From Paraburkholderia domus (lineage in GTDB: Bacteria > Pseudomonadota > Gammaproteobacteria > Burkholderiales > Burkholderiaceae): a stretch of DNA of 64,000 bases. Location of the stretch: NCBI RefSeq assembly GCF_905220705.1, contig NZ_CAJNAT010000001.1, positions 124,001-188,000 on the forward strand, written 5' to 3'. Under the pieces are notes generated by a model, which did not search any database, was not told the DNA's origin, and saw only the letters and a program-made list of their open reading frames with translations. Of the stretch, positions 26,104-34,712 are shown in pieces. Position 1 is the stretch's first letter. Each line of letters starts with the position of its first letter. The translations under genes were made by a program, and so were the position numbers.

Positions 26104-27983
26104 TGTCCGACCCTCGCTGGCCAGCGCATGATCTCGCCGCGCGAGAGCGTCTTCACGACGGTCTCGGTGAACGAGTTGATCGACACATATTGCGCGAAAT
26201 AATGGGCGAGCACGGCGCCGAGCAAAAACGCGCCGGCGCCTTCGAACGCTGCCTCATCGAGCGTCACCGTGACTTCGAGGCCGCGGCCGAACACGATCGG
26301 TCCGGCGCATGGCAAACGTCGTGTCACCGAACGTGAATCGATCGAGCGCACGCCTTCGATCAGGCGCTGGCTCGCGATATCGTCGGCGGGACAGTAGAGT
26401 CCGAGCAGATCGCGCATGGCGCGTGCGCCTTCCTGTGCGTCGTTGTCGAGCAGCGACGCGTAATTCAGTGACAGGTGGCTCAGCAGCCGCCACGCGACGG
26501 CCCCGTGCGCATACGACGGCAGCGGCCGGCTCGGGCCGCTCAGGCACCGCACGCTTTGGACCGGCGCTTCGACGTCGAGCGTGAAATCGGACGGCCCGAC
26601 GCCGATCGGCATGATCAGCGGCAAATCGCGATTGGTGCACAACACCTGCAAGCCGAGTTGCCGCAGGTCGGCGCGAAACGGCGCATTCGCCGCGTCGACC
26701 AGTGCGACGAACATCTCGCTGCCAAGGTAGCTGGTGCGCGGCCCGCGCTCATGCTGACGCGAGGACGGCAGACGTTTTTCGCGGCGTACCTGGTAATAGG
26801 CGCCGGCGCGATAGGTCGCGCCGAGATCGCGCGCGTGATAGAAAGGTTCGAACTGCTGTTCGCCGCCCGCCCCCGCGCTATAGCCCGTCGCAGTTTCTAT
26901 CTGATAGATCTCGAAGTCCATCGGCCGCGTGCGGTCAGCGACCACGTGATATTCGAACTGCTCGTCCGACAGCGGAATGCGATCGGTGCGCCGTGAAAAC
27001 AGGTTGACCGCGGGCGTGCAATGCAGCGCGAAATTCGCGGCGTCGAGCGATTGTTCGAGTAGCGGATCGCTACGCTTGAGCAGCACGATCACTTCGACCT
27101 CGGTGTCAGTGCAACGGCGCAATGCCGCTTGCAAACCGTCGAGCGCCAGAAACATGAAGCGCTGCGGAAAGGCGAAATACTCCTGCAAGAGCCGGTAGCC
27201 CTGGAACGACTGCCGACTGATCGGCAGGAGCGCCTCGTCGTCGGCAAAGCCCACTGGCCGCAGCGCGCTTGCCGGCAACTGCACATGCCAGGCTGCCGGG
27301 CGTTTGACTGGCATGACGACGATACCGCTCACCGAACCCAGCAGACGTTCGTGGATGCGCGTGGGCATGCCGTCGGTACCGCGCAGATACAAGGTCAGCC
27401 GGTCGAGTTTCAACTGGTTGATTTTCAGACCGCCCGTGGCACGCAGGCGCAGTCTGAGGCCGGCCTTGATACCCGCTCCGGCCACCATGCTCGCCGGCAG
27501 TGCGCTATCCATGCCGCCGAGCGAGCCTGAATGCGTAAAGAATTTGGCCTCCGCGATTTCGAGCGGCCAGAGCGTCACTTCATGCGCGCTGCGGTATTCG
27601 CAACGCGTCGAGCCGTTCTTGTCGAGCGCGCTGCGCAGTGCGCTGCCGCGTGGAATCCGCACGCCCTCCGCGAGATTGGAACTGGTGAGATCGGGCTGGA
27701 TTTGCACCACGGCCATTGACGGCGTTGGCGTGAGGTAATGCGGGTACACCAGTTCCGCGAGATGTTGGGTGAAGCGCGGATATTCATCGTCGATTTTCAA
27801 CTGCACGCGCGCCGCAAGGAAACTGAATCCTTCGAGCAGACGTTCCACGTAGGGATCCGCGCACTCGAGGCTTTCCAATCCGAGCCGCCCCGCGATCTTC
27901 GGAAACTCGCGCGCGAACTCGCCCCCCATCTCCCGCAGATGCTGCAGTTCCTGGCTGTAGTATTTGATCAGGTCTGGATTCAT
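26088..27983 (-). CDS. tssF: T6SS baseplate subunit TssF
   Basis: The protein has 631 residues. It opens with YYSQELQHLREMGGEFAREFPKIAGRL in overlapping pieces and then DPYVERLLEGFSFLAARV, the typical TssF N terminus. The C-terminal CTNRDLP and VTLDEAAFEGAGAFLLG segments also match. The order E-F-G is conserved, and it starts 4 bp after the tssE stop. There is no sign of damage. Confidence 0.96.
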   Translation of the reverse strand: MNPDLIKYYSQELQHLREMGGEFAREFPKIAGRLGLESLECADPYVERLLEGFSFLAARVQLKIDDEYPRFTQHLAELVYPHYLTPTPSMAVVQIQPDLTSSNLAEGVRIPRGSALRSALDKNGSTRCEYRSAHEVTLWPLEIAEAKFFTHSGSLGGMDSALPASMVAGAGIKAGLRLRLRATGGLKINQLKLDRLTLYLRGTDGMPTRIHERLLGSVSGIVVMPVKRPAAWHVQLPASALRPVGFADDEALLPISRQSFQGYRLLQEYFAFPQRFMFLALDGLQAALRRCTDTEVEVIVLLKRSDPLLEQSLDAANFALHCTPAVNLFSRRTDRIPLSDEQFEYHVVADRTRPMDFEIYQIETATGYSAGAGGEQQFEPFYHARDLGATYRAGAYYQVRREKRLPSSRQHERGPRTSYLGSEMFVALVDAANAPFRADLRQLGLQVLCTNRDLPLIMPIGVGPSDFTLDVEAPVQSVRCLSGPSRPLPSYAHGAVAWRLLSHLSLNYASLLDNDAQEGARAMRDLLGLYCPADDIASQRLIEGVRSIDSRSVTRRLPCAGPIVFGRGLEVTVTLDEAAFEGAGAFLLGAVLAHYFAQYVSINSFTETVVKTLSRGEIMRWPARVGQCRTL

Positions 27984-27987
27984 GGCT

Positions 27988-28500
27988 TCAGCGCGGTCCG
28001 CCCTGGTCGAGCACCCTGATTTCGCCGACTTCCAGATCCAGTTCAGTCCTGAAGTAGAGCCGCTCCGGATACGGCTGTGCCCACAGATCGCCCTCTACCA
28101 GAAACGACACCGTGTTATGACGCCCGGTCGTCTCTTCGAGCTGCATCGAACTGACTCGCACGGTATCGCGCAGGATGCGCGGCTCGAACGCCCAGATTGC
28201 ATCGCGCACCAGTCTCTCGAGCTGCAATGGATCGATCCCGGAGGCGGTCTTGCCGGCAATGTCCGGTAAGCCGAAATTGATCACCGAGGTTGCGACATAG
28301 GGATAGCCCGTCAGATCCTGCACCGACGCGAGGCCGTTCGCGTTCAGCAGCCAGCCGAGATCGCGCTGCACGCTCTGGCGCAGCGCACGCATCGACAGAA
28401 CACGGCGCTCGCGCGCTTCCAGTTTCGCCTCCGGTTCGAGATCGGTCAGCCGGTCGAGCAGCGAAGGCTGCAGGCGGTCGCGGGCGGTCAGCTCAGCCAT
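27988..28500 (-). CDS. tssE: T6SS baseplate subunit TssE (gp25-like)
   Basis: The protein has 170 residues. It has the N-terminal LQPSLLDRLTD motif and the central VINFGLPDIAG segment followed by a gp25-like fold. It initiates sheath polymerisation. It overlaps the tagJ stop by 8 bases, so the two are co-translated. Confidence 0.93.
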   Translation of the reverse strand: MAELTARDRLQPSLLDRLTDLEPEAKLEARERRVLSMRALRQSVQRDLGWLLNANGLASVQDLTGYPYVATSVINFGLPDIAGKTASGIDPLQLERLVRDAIWAFEPRILRDTVRVSSMQLEETTGRHNTVSFLVEGDLWAQPYPERLYFRTELDLEVGEIRVLDQGGPR

Positions 28501-29329
28501 GGTTCGGCACGGCCGCGCCGTCCTCGTCAGGATGGGCGTCGCCGCTCATCAGTTCGATGGTCCGCACGTCCAGTAACGCGTAGTCGTTCGCATCCGTGGC
28601 GAACATGCGCTGTCCCACGGGACGCGCAGCCGTTGCGTCGTCACCGATCCATTCCGTCAGGTGCGCAAGCCACAGCGCACGATTCTCTTGCGCGAGCGTG
28701 CCCGGGTAGCGAGTGGGAATGAGGCCGGCGGCCTGGCCGTCGTTGGCCCATGTGAAGACGGCCGGCATCCAGACCCGGTCGCGCAGGTCGGATGGCGGTT
28801 CGATCTCGATGCGTTTGATTCGAAAAAACGGAATCCAGTAATAACGCCCGTTCAGCACGGTTTCGAGTGTGGGGCCGAGCCGGTTGTCCGCGTCTGCGAG
28901 CCACGCAAATGGCTCGCCGTTCAAGGTGCCGGCTGTGGCGGGCGCCTCGTCGAGCGCCTGCGCGCGCGCGGCGGCCGCCGCGCCGGTATCGCCCGCAGCA
29001 TCGAGCCGCAACGCTTCGAGCAGTAATGCAAGCCAGCCGGTCGGCTCGCCGAAAATCAGCGGTCCGCGCTCGCCTTTGAAGACCGCCTCGCGCAGCGCCT
29101 CGCATTGCAGCGCTTCGCGGTAGGTTTGCACCATCGGCAGCGCGGCGGCGTCGAGCTCGCCCACTACGTTCAGTTGCGTCAGCGCGCGATCCCAGGCCCC
29201 CGTCACCGCGAGTAACTGGAACAGAAAGACGCGATAGGCGGCTTTCGACGGCTCTTTGCGAACCTGGGCTTGCAACTCCCGCAGGCACCCGTCGAGATCG
29301 CCTTCGCGCAAATGCTCTTCTGCGGTCAT
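28493..29329 (-). CDS. tagJ: T6SS accessory protein TagJ (ImpE family)
   Basis: The protein has 278 residues. It opens with AEEHLREGDLDGCLRELQ, a TPR-like start typical of ImpE/TagJ, and continues with YRVFLFQLLAVTGAWDRAL. The C-terminal half carries WIPFFRIKRIEIEPP and DLRDRVWMP. TagJ binds the N-terminal helix of TssB in systems that have this ClpV/TssB class. It lies between hcp and tssE. Confidence 0.92.
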   Translation of the reverse strand: MTAEEHLREGDLDGCLRELQAQVRKEPSKAAYRVFLFQLLAVTGAWDRALTQLNVVGELDAAALPMVQTYREALQCEALREAVFKGERGPLIFGEPTGWLALLLEALRLDAAGDTGAAAAARAQALDEAPATAGTLNGEPFAWLADADNRLGPTLETVLNGRYYWIPFFRIKRIEIEPPSDLRDRVWMPAVFTWANDGQAAGLIPTRYPGTLAQENRALWLAHLTEWIGDDATAARPVGQRMFATDANDYALLDVRTIELMSGDAHPDEDGAAVPNHG

Positions 29330-29372
29330 GCTGGTTCGCTCCGGTCAGGCTTACGTGATCCCACGCGCCGAT

Positions 29373-29401
29373 GCACTGCAGCGGCGCGGCCGGTGCAGTG
29401 C
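29373..29401. repeat. Strong hairpin between hcp and tagJ
   Basis: GCACTGCA at 29373-29380 pairs with TGCAGTGC at 29394-29401 around a GC-rich 13-base loop. It is in the 95-bp gap after hcp. There is no T run, so full termination is unlikely. It could protect the hcp message or reduce read-through, raising Hcp relative to downstream subunits. Confidence 0.5.
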
Positions 29402-29424
29402 GGTCGTCCTATGCCGCCAGCTGC

Positions 29425-29913
29425 TCAGGTTGGCGCGTTGGCGGGAATGTTCCATTTCACTTCGACCACGCCGCCCTCCTTCGCACCCTTGGCGTTTTGC
29501 GGCTGGTACTCGACATGGAACTTCTCGAAGTTGAGTGTCACGTTCTCGGTAAAGCGCTCTTCGCCACCGGACCCGCCCGTCGAATACGAACTGATCAGCA
29601 CGCCCTCCAAGGTGATCTTGTAGTACTCGAGCGGATTGTCGCCCCCGGCCTTGCGCACGGTCAGCAGTGCCTTGTCGATATGGGTGCCCTTGGTGCACGC
29701 CGCCATGATCGGTGGACTCGCCTTATCGCTGTATTTGGTGAACGACAGGTCCTGCACCGACACCTTGCCGGCCCCGCCGCCCGTGCCCATGTGCATCGTG
29801 CCGCTCTGGCTCATGCCCCAGCTCCACGCCAGCACTTCGATATCTTCTTTATGGGTCTTGTCCTGCGACTCGCCCTTGATATCGCCCAACGTCATGAACA
29901 TATCGATGGCCAT
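29425..29913 (-). CDS. hcp: T6SS tube protein Hcp (TssD)
   Basis: The protein has 162 residues. It starts AIDMFMTLGDIKGESQD and contains IEVLAWSWGMSQSG, VSVQDLSFTKYSDKASP and the C-terminal FTENVTLNFEKFHVEYQPQ pattern of Hcp. Hcp hexamers stack as the inner tube. It is a plain Hcp without a C-terminal effector. It is preceded by tssC (45-bp gap) and followed by a hairpin that may enhance its message level. Confidence 0.96.
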   Translation of the reverse strand: MAIDMFMTLGDIKGESQDKTHKEDIEVLAWSWGMSQSGTMHMGTGGGAGKVSVQDLSFTKYSDKASPPIMAACTKGTHIDKALLTVRKAGGDNPLEYYKITLEGVLISSYSTGGSGGEERFTENVTLNFEKFHVEYQPQNAKGAKEGGVVEVKWNIPANAPT

Positions 29914-29958
29914 GTCTTTCTCCGCTCAAAACAATTCGTCACTGAATAGGGATTTCCG

Positions 29959-31455
29959 TCATGCCGCCTTGGCTGACGGAAGCTTCGAAACCAGCCGTAG
30001 CGATACGGTCAGGCCTTCCAACTGGTAGTGCGGACGCAGGAAAAACTTCGACGTGTAATAGCCCGGATTGCCTTCTACCTCTTCAATCACGACTTCCGCT
30101 GCAGCGAGCGGGCGTCGTGCTTTGGACTCTTCCGTCGAGTGCGCCGGATCGCCATCGACGTATTGGAGGATCCAGTTCTGCAGCCAGCGCTGCATGTCGT
30201 CCTTCTCCTTGAAACTGCCGATCTTGTCGCGCACGATGCACTTCAGGTAATGCGCAAAGCGGCTGCAGGCGAACAGATAAGGCAGACGCGCGGCCAGATT
30301 CGCGTTCGCGGTAGCGTCCGGGTCTTCGTACTCCGCCGGCTTATGCAGCGACTGCGCGCCGATAAAGGCGGCGAAATCGGAGTTCTTCTTGTGGACGAGC
30401 GGCATGAAGCCGTTCTTCGCCAGTTCGGCTTCGCGGCGGTCGCTGATGGCGATTTCGGTCGGGCATTTCATGTCGACGCCGCCGTCGTCGGTCGGGAATG
30501 CATGCACCGGCAGATTCTCGACCGCGCCGCCCGACTCGATGCCGCGAATCCGCGAACACCAGCCATACATCTTGAATGAGCGGTTGATATTGGTCGCCAT
30601 CGCATAGGCCGCATTGGCCCACGCGTATTTGCTGCTGTCCGCGCCGGCGGTGTCTTCCTCGAAATCGAATTCTTCGACCGGATTGGTTTTGGCGCCATAC
30701 GGCGCGCGCGCGAGGAAACGCGGCATGGCGAGGCCGACGTAGCGCGAATCCTCTGACTCGCGCAGCGAACGCCACGCGGCATGTTCGGGCGTCTGAAAGA
30801 TCTTCGTCAGATCGCGTGGATTGGCCAACTCCTGCCAGGAGTCCATCAGCATTACGGCAGGATCGGCGCCCGAGATGAACGGCGCATGCGCCGCAGCGGA
30901 AATTTTTGCCATTTGCGTCAACAGATCGACGTCGGGTCCGCTGTTGTCGAAATGATAATCGGCCACTAGTGCGCCATACGGCTCGCCGCCGAACTGGCCG
31001 TACTCCTCTTCATAGAGCTTCTTGAAGAACGGGCTTTGATCCCACGCGGTGCCTTTGTATTTCTTGAGCGTCTTGTACAGATCGCCCTTCGATACATTCA
31101 TCACGCGGATTTTCAACGACTCGTCCGTCTCGGTGTTGTTCACCAGATAGTGCAAGCCGCGCCACGCGCTCTCGACCTTCTGGAACTCTTCCGAGTGGAT
31201 GATCTGGTTGATCTGGGCGGTGAGCTTCGCGTCGATCTGCGCAATCAGCGATTCGATGGTTGCGAGCACATCGCCGGAGATCACGTTGGTGTCGCGCAGC
31301 GCCTGTTCGGCGAGCGTGCGTACCGCCGTCTCGACGGCTTCCTTCGCCTTGTCGCTCTTCGGTTTGAATTCCTTTTGCAGCAGGTTCGCGAAATCGCTCA
31401 CTTCAAGCGCCGCTTCGCCTGGTTGCGCTTGCCCTTCGGTGCTGGGTTCGGCCAT
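29959..31455 (-). CDS. tssC: T6SS sheath large subunit TssC
   Basis: The protein has 498 residues. VESAWRGLHYLVNNTET, DPAVMLMDSWQELANP, SRYVGLAMPRFLARAPYG and the C-terminal PGYYTSKFFLRPHYQLEGL are all diagnostic. TssC and TssB build the contractile sheath. It is separated from tssB by 25 bp. The length is normal and no frame damage is visible. Confidence 0.97.
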   Translation of the reverse strand: MAEPSTEGQAQPGEAALEVSDFANLLQKEFKPKSDKAKEAVETAVRTLAEQALRDTNVISGDVLATIESLIAQIDAKLTAQINQIIHSEEFQKVESAWRGLHYLVNNTETDESLKIRVMNVSKGDLYKTLKKYKGTAWDQSPFFKKLYEEEYGQFGGEPYGALVADYHFDNSGPDVDLLTQMAKISAAAHAPFISGADPAVMLMDSWQELANPRDLTKIFQTPEHAAWRSLRESEDSRYVGLAMPRFLARAPYGAKTNPVEEFDFEEDTAGADSSKYAWANAAYAMATNINRSFKMYGWCSRIRGIESGGAVENLPVHAFPTDDGGVDMKCPTEIAISDRREAELAKNGFMPLVHKKNSDFAAFIGAQSLHKPAEYEDPDATANANLAARLPYLFACSRFAHYLKCIVRDKIGSFKEKDDMQRWLQNWILQYVDGDPAHSTEESKARRPLAAAEVVIEEVEGNPGYYTSKFFLRPHYQLEGLTVSLRLVSKLPSAKAA

Positions 31456-31480
31456 GGTCAGACTCCCCTGTAGATCACGC

Positions 31481-31981
31481 TCATTCCTGCGGCTTCGGTG
31501 CGGATGCCAACGACTGCAGCAACGCAGGGTCGTTCAGCAGTTTCGCGATCAGATCCTCGGCGCCGGTCTTGCCGTCCATATAGGTCAGCAGGTTTTGCAA
31601 CTGGCCGCGTGCCTCCAGCAGCTTCGACAACGCGTCCACCTTGCGCGCGACCGCCGCAGGAGAAAAGTCGTCCATGCTCTCGAAGGTCATGTCGACCGCC
31701 AGGTTGCCCTCTCCCGTCAACATGTTCGGCACCTGCACGGCAACGCGCGGTTTCATCGACTTCAAACGCTCGTCGAAATTGTCGACGTCGATCTCGAGAA
31801 ACTTTCGATCCGCCACCGGCGCCAGCGGATCCGCCGGCTGACCTGAGAGGTCGGCCAGCACACCCATGACAAAGGGCAGATTGACCTTTTTCTCCGAACC
31901 GTAGACCTCGACGTCGTACTCGATCTGAACTCGCGGCGCTCGATTGCGCGCGATGAATTTCTGGCTGCTTTCCTTGGCCAC
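31481..31981 (-). CDS. tssB: T6SS sheath small subunit TssB
   Basis: The protein has 166 residues from a GTG start. AKESSQKFIARNRAPRVQIE is the standard TssB beginning, and AGGGGA lies at a good distance (6 bases) before this GTG. An ATG two codons upstream (31987) is almost on top of the ribosome-binding site, so GTG 31981 is preferred. Further signatures are LPFVMGVLADLSG and FLEIDVDNFDERL. It pairs with TssC in the sheath. Confidence 0.93.
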   Translation of the reverse strand: MAKESSQKFIARNRAPRVQIEYDVEVYGSEKKVNLPFVMGVLADLSGQPADPLAPVADRKFLEIDVDNFDERLKSMKPRVAVQVPNMLTGEGNLAVDMTFESMDDFSPAAVARKVDALSKLLEARGQLQNLLTYMDGKTGAEDLIAKLLNDPALLQSLASAPKPQE

Positions 31982-32073
31982 GACCATTCCCCTGGTTGAC
32001 GCCGCACGGCCGCGAGCAGCGTGGCGCGTGACTGGCGTTGCTACAAGCAAAAAGCACATCCCCGCCTGACTGC

Positions 32074-33123
32074 CTACTCGTTATCGATCCCGCCGACCTG
32101 CCGTGCCTGGCCCATTCCTTCGGGCGCGAGGTCCTGCAGAATTTCCATGAAACTCTTGTCGACCAGCCGGCGCGCGCGCATCAGCAACAGTGGCACCGGG
32201 CTGGAAGGTTCGTGGCGCTCGTAGTACGCGCAGATCTTGTCGATCATCCGGATCACATCCTGACGATCCACGATGTCGCCGGACAGCGGCGCGCCCGCCG
32301 GCGCCGCGCTCGCGCGCTCGCCCGTGGCAGCGTCGCCGTCTGACGATGAGTTCGCAGCCTCGGCTGGGCCGCCCGTACCGCCGCTACCGCCGATACGCTC
32401 GCCGAGAAAGTCGGCTGCCCGCCGCAGCAGCCTCGCGAGCGGCGACAGGTCGATCGAACGCGCTGCGCCGACGCGTTCGGTCAACACCGTCTCGATGCGC
32501 GTTGCGCTATGCAGCGCATCGAGCAATGCCGCGTGCGCAGCGGCGGCATCTTCGTGCGCGTCGGCAATCACCGCCTCGATCGAGTTCAGCGACGGCGCCT
32601 CAGCGCCGTTGGCAAGCGGGACTTCTCCGGTCGCATATTCGATGTCGCGCAACGTGACGACACCATGCATGCGCGACGACGCGAGCGGTGCATCGCGAAC
32701 GTCGACCAACATGCCGGACTGTTCAGTGAGCGCGACGAGCGCGTTGACGCGTGCGGTCGGATCGTTGTCGTCGTCGGGGTCGAGTTGCGGATAGACGTGG
32801 TCCCAGCGCTGTTCGAGCAGTCCTTCCACGAGCGCGAGGCCTTCGGCGAAACCGCCGAAACCCTTGCGGTTCAGTAGCGCGCGCGCCAGATGCACCGCGA
32901 CACGCAGGTCGCGGCTCTTTGCGAGCAAATCGAGTGACAACGCTTCCGCGATTTTCCAGTCCGGCGGCGTGGCGGCGACCGTGGTTGCGCCGTACTGCAC
33001 CTCCGGCTTGCCGTGTACGACCTGCTCCAGTTCAAGGAAGTCAGGGTCGTACTCGAGGTCGTCCCCGCACGGACTGGCAGCTGATATTTCGGCAAGCATT
33101 ACGCCCGCAGCAAGCGTGGCCAT
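32074..33123 (-). CDS. tssA: T6SS cap/coordinator protein TssA
   Basis: The protein has 349 residues. The N-terminal ImpA domain begins AEISAASPCGDDLEYDPDF and includes DWKIAEALSLDLL and LRVAVHLARALL. A linker rich in Gly/Ala/Ser lies around 240-285, and the C-terminal SSPVPLLLMRARRLVDKSFMEIL motif is typical. It is the first gene of the long T6SS operon, 92 bp before tssB. An internal ATG at residue 9 is an alternative start. Confidence 0.93.
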   Translation of the reverse strand: MATLAAGVMLAEISAASPCGDDLEYDPDFLELEQVVHGKPEVQYGATTVAATPPDWKIAEALSLDLLAKSRDLRVAVHLARALLNRKGFGGFAEGLALVEGLLEQRWDHVYPQLDPDDDNDPTARVNALVALTEQSGMLVDVRDAPLASSRMHGVVTLRDIEYATGEVPLANGAEAPSLNSIEAVIADAHEDAAAAHAALLDALHSATRIETVLTERVGAARSIDLSPLARLLRRAADFLGERIGGSGGTGGPAEAANSSSDGDAATGERASAAPAGAPLSGDIVDRQDVIRMIDKICAYYERHEPSSPVPLLLMRARRLVDKSFMEILQDLAPEGMGQARQVGGIDNE

Positions 33124-33901
33124 GTCTTGAATCGGTCTCGGATGAGTAATATTTACGTGCCGTAAATGATCGGCACGGGTCGCCCTGCCAGCAATGAATC
33201 AGCGCTCCCAGAAATGCGTATCAACTCTAATTAGATTGTCTAAGCGCGGGTATTCCGGAGTTTTAGCGCACTGCGGACTTTTTTACCGACAATCCGATAG
33301 GAGAATAGCACGCAGCCCGGAAAATTAAAGCCAGACATCAATAAAAACGGAAATTCATTAATTAAACGAAACACTATATCCAATACGGATAATTTTGTAA
33401 TTGTTTAAAACGTTAAATTTCGTATGACAATCAATAACCAGCAATCATCAGACTATTCAAGTCATCTTCTGACTACCCGAACAGCCCTATCCAATGGCCG
33501 ATCCGGCGGATCGACGAACATATAAGTAAACGAATCAGACGCTCATTTTTTTAAAAAATCAAGCCTCGTTTGAAACAGGTAAACCCTGATATAAATTTGA
33601 GGGTTAGTACCGATATCAATGGAACGTGCGTATGAATTCATCTGCATGACATATTAAGTTTTATCTTGTAATAAAGAAAACAGGCCAATAGACTAACTTT
33701 GTTTCTGATGCCTCTGCGGGGTGCGTTGCGGATTTCATGGTATTGCCCGCGTTTGGCGCTGTCGCCTGCCTAATCGGGAGCGGCGGGCGAGTTCCAGAAT
33801 CGTTGGCGACAGGATCCGCCGTACCACAAAAGCGGTAAAACTTGCAGCGTACGCATCAGGGCTTCGCCCCGGCAGCGGGGCTCACCACTTCGGGGTGAAG
33901 A
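33124..33901. promoter_or_regulatory. 778-bp AT-rich divergent regulatory region of the T6SS
   Basis: No coding frame is convincing here. From about 33200 to 33720 the region is strikingly A/T-rich for this genome. Notable elements are the inverted repeat ATTTACG-TGC-CGTAAAT (33151-33167), an overlapping GTGCCG/CGGCAC pair (33157-33176), GATCCG-G-CGGATC (33500-33512) and a T7A6 tract near 33545. The tssA operon runs left and the sigma-like gene runs right. I find no clear sigma-54 -24/-12 pair. H-NS/MvaT-type silencing is plausible. Confidence 0.55.
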
Positions 33902-34678
33902 GTGGCACATATCCAAGGCGCAGCTGCAGTAGACCATGCTGGGGAAAGCGCACTGCCCGACCTGTGGCAACGGCGCACATGCCTGAGCCATGACGAGATG
34001 GAATCGATCTATACGATCGTGCGCCACGCGCTGACGGGCTACCACCCGTCGGAACTGCAAGCGCTTGGCGAGGACAAGGAAGAACTCATCTCGCAGTTTC
34101 TCTATTTGAAGGTATTCCGTCTCGAGACCGCGCAGACGGCCGTGCAGAACTTCCCGCTGCACAGTGCGCCTTCAACCAGTCATGCAGTGTGCGCGTACTT
34201 TCGCCGCTATCTGATCGACTGTCTGCGCAGTGCAAGCCATCAGCGCAATGTGTCGCTCGATGAAGATGACGTGATGCTCGAAATCGACCGGCAAACGGCA
34301 TTTCATCCGGATCCGATCGGCTCGGTACTGCTGCAATACGGACTGCACGAAGCCGAGGTGCGCGAATCCGCGTCGCGCTTCATCGCCGCGCTCGACGATG
34401 CCGACCGCATGCTGCTCGCAGGCAGCCTCGGCTGGCTGTCAAACGAAAAAGGCGGTTTGTCGCAGGTGGCGGCGCGTTACGGCATCGCGTCATATCACTA
34501 CCGGGCGCGCAAGCTCGGCGTCACCTTGAAAAAAGGCTCGATACCCGCCGACTTCGCCCGCACGGAAATCGGCCAATGGATCGAGCAGCGCCTCGGCATC
34601 GATATCACGCCGGGCAATCGCATTGCCATCCTGCTGGTTTTGGGCATTCTGTCCGCCCAGTCGCACGCGCAGGAATGA
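33902..34678 (+). CDS. Sigma-70-like (ECF-type) regulator beside the T6SS
   Basis: The protein has 258 residues from a GTG with GGGGTGA upstream. DKEELISQFLYLKVFRLE and AYFRRYLIDCLRSASHQRNVSLDEDD resemble sigma region 2, and LSQVAARYGIASYHYRARKLGV resembles the region 4 helix-turn-helix. A C-terminal hydrophobic stretch, IAILLVLGILSA, is unusual for a sigma factor. It is the first of three plus-strand genes divergent from tssA and is followed after 34 bp by the PP2C gene. It may direct transcription of this locus. The exact family is uncertain. Confidence 0.6.
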   Translation: MAHIQGAAAVDHAGESALPDLWQRRTCLSHDEMESIYTIVRHALTGYHPSELQALGEDKEELISQFLYLKVFRLETAQTAVQNFPLHSAPSTSHAVCAYFRRYLIDCLRSASHQRNVSLDEDDVMLEIDRQTAFHPDPIGSVLLQYGLHEAEVRESASRFIAALDDADRMLLAGSLGWLSNEKGGLSQVAARYGIASYHYRARKLGVTLKKGSIPADFARTEIGQWIEQRLGIDITPGNRIAILLVLGILSAQSHAQE

Positions 34679-34712
34679 GGTCGCGAGACCACGAGCACAT
34701 GAGAGGTCAACG

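Noticed and set aside
33124..33901. Sigma-54 promoter for the T6SS operon
   Set aside because: I looked for GG-N10-GC on both strands near tssA; the best candidate has poor -12 bases, so I do not claim it.
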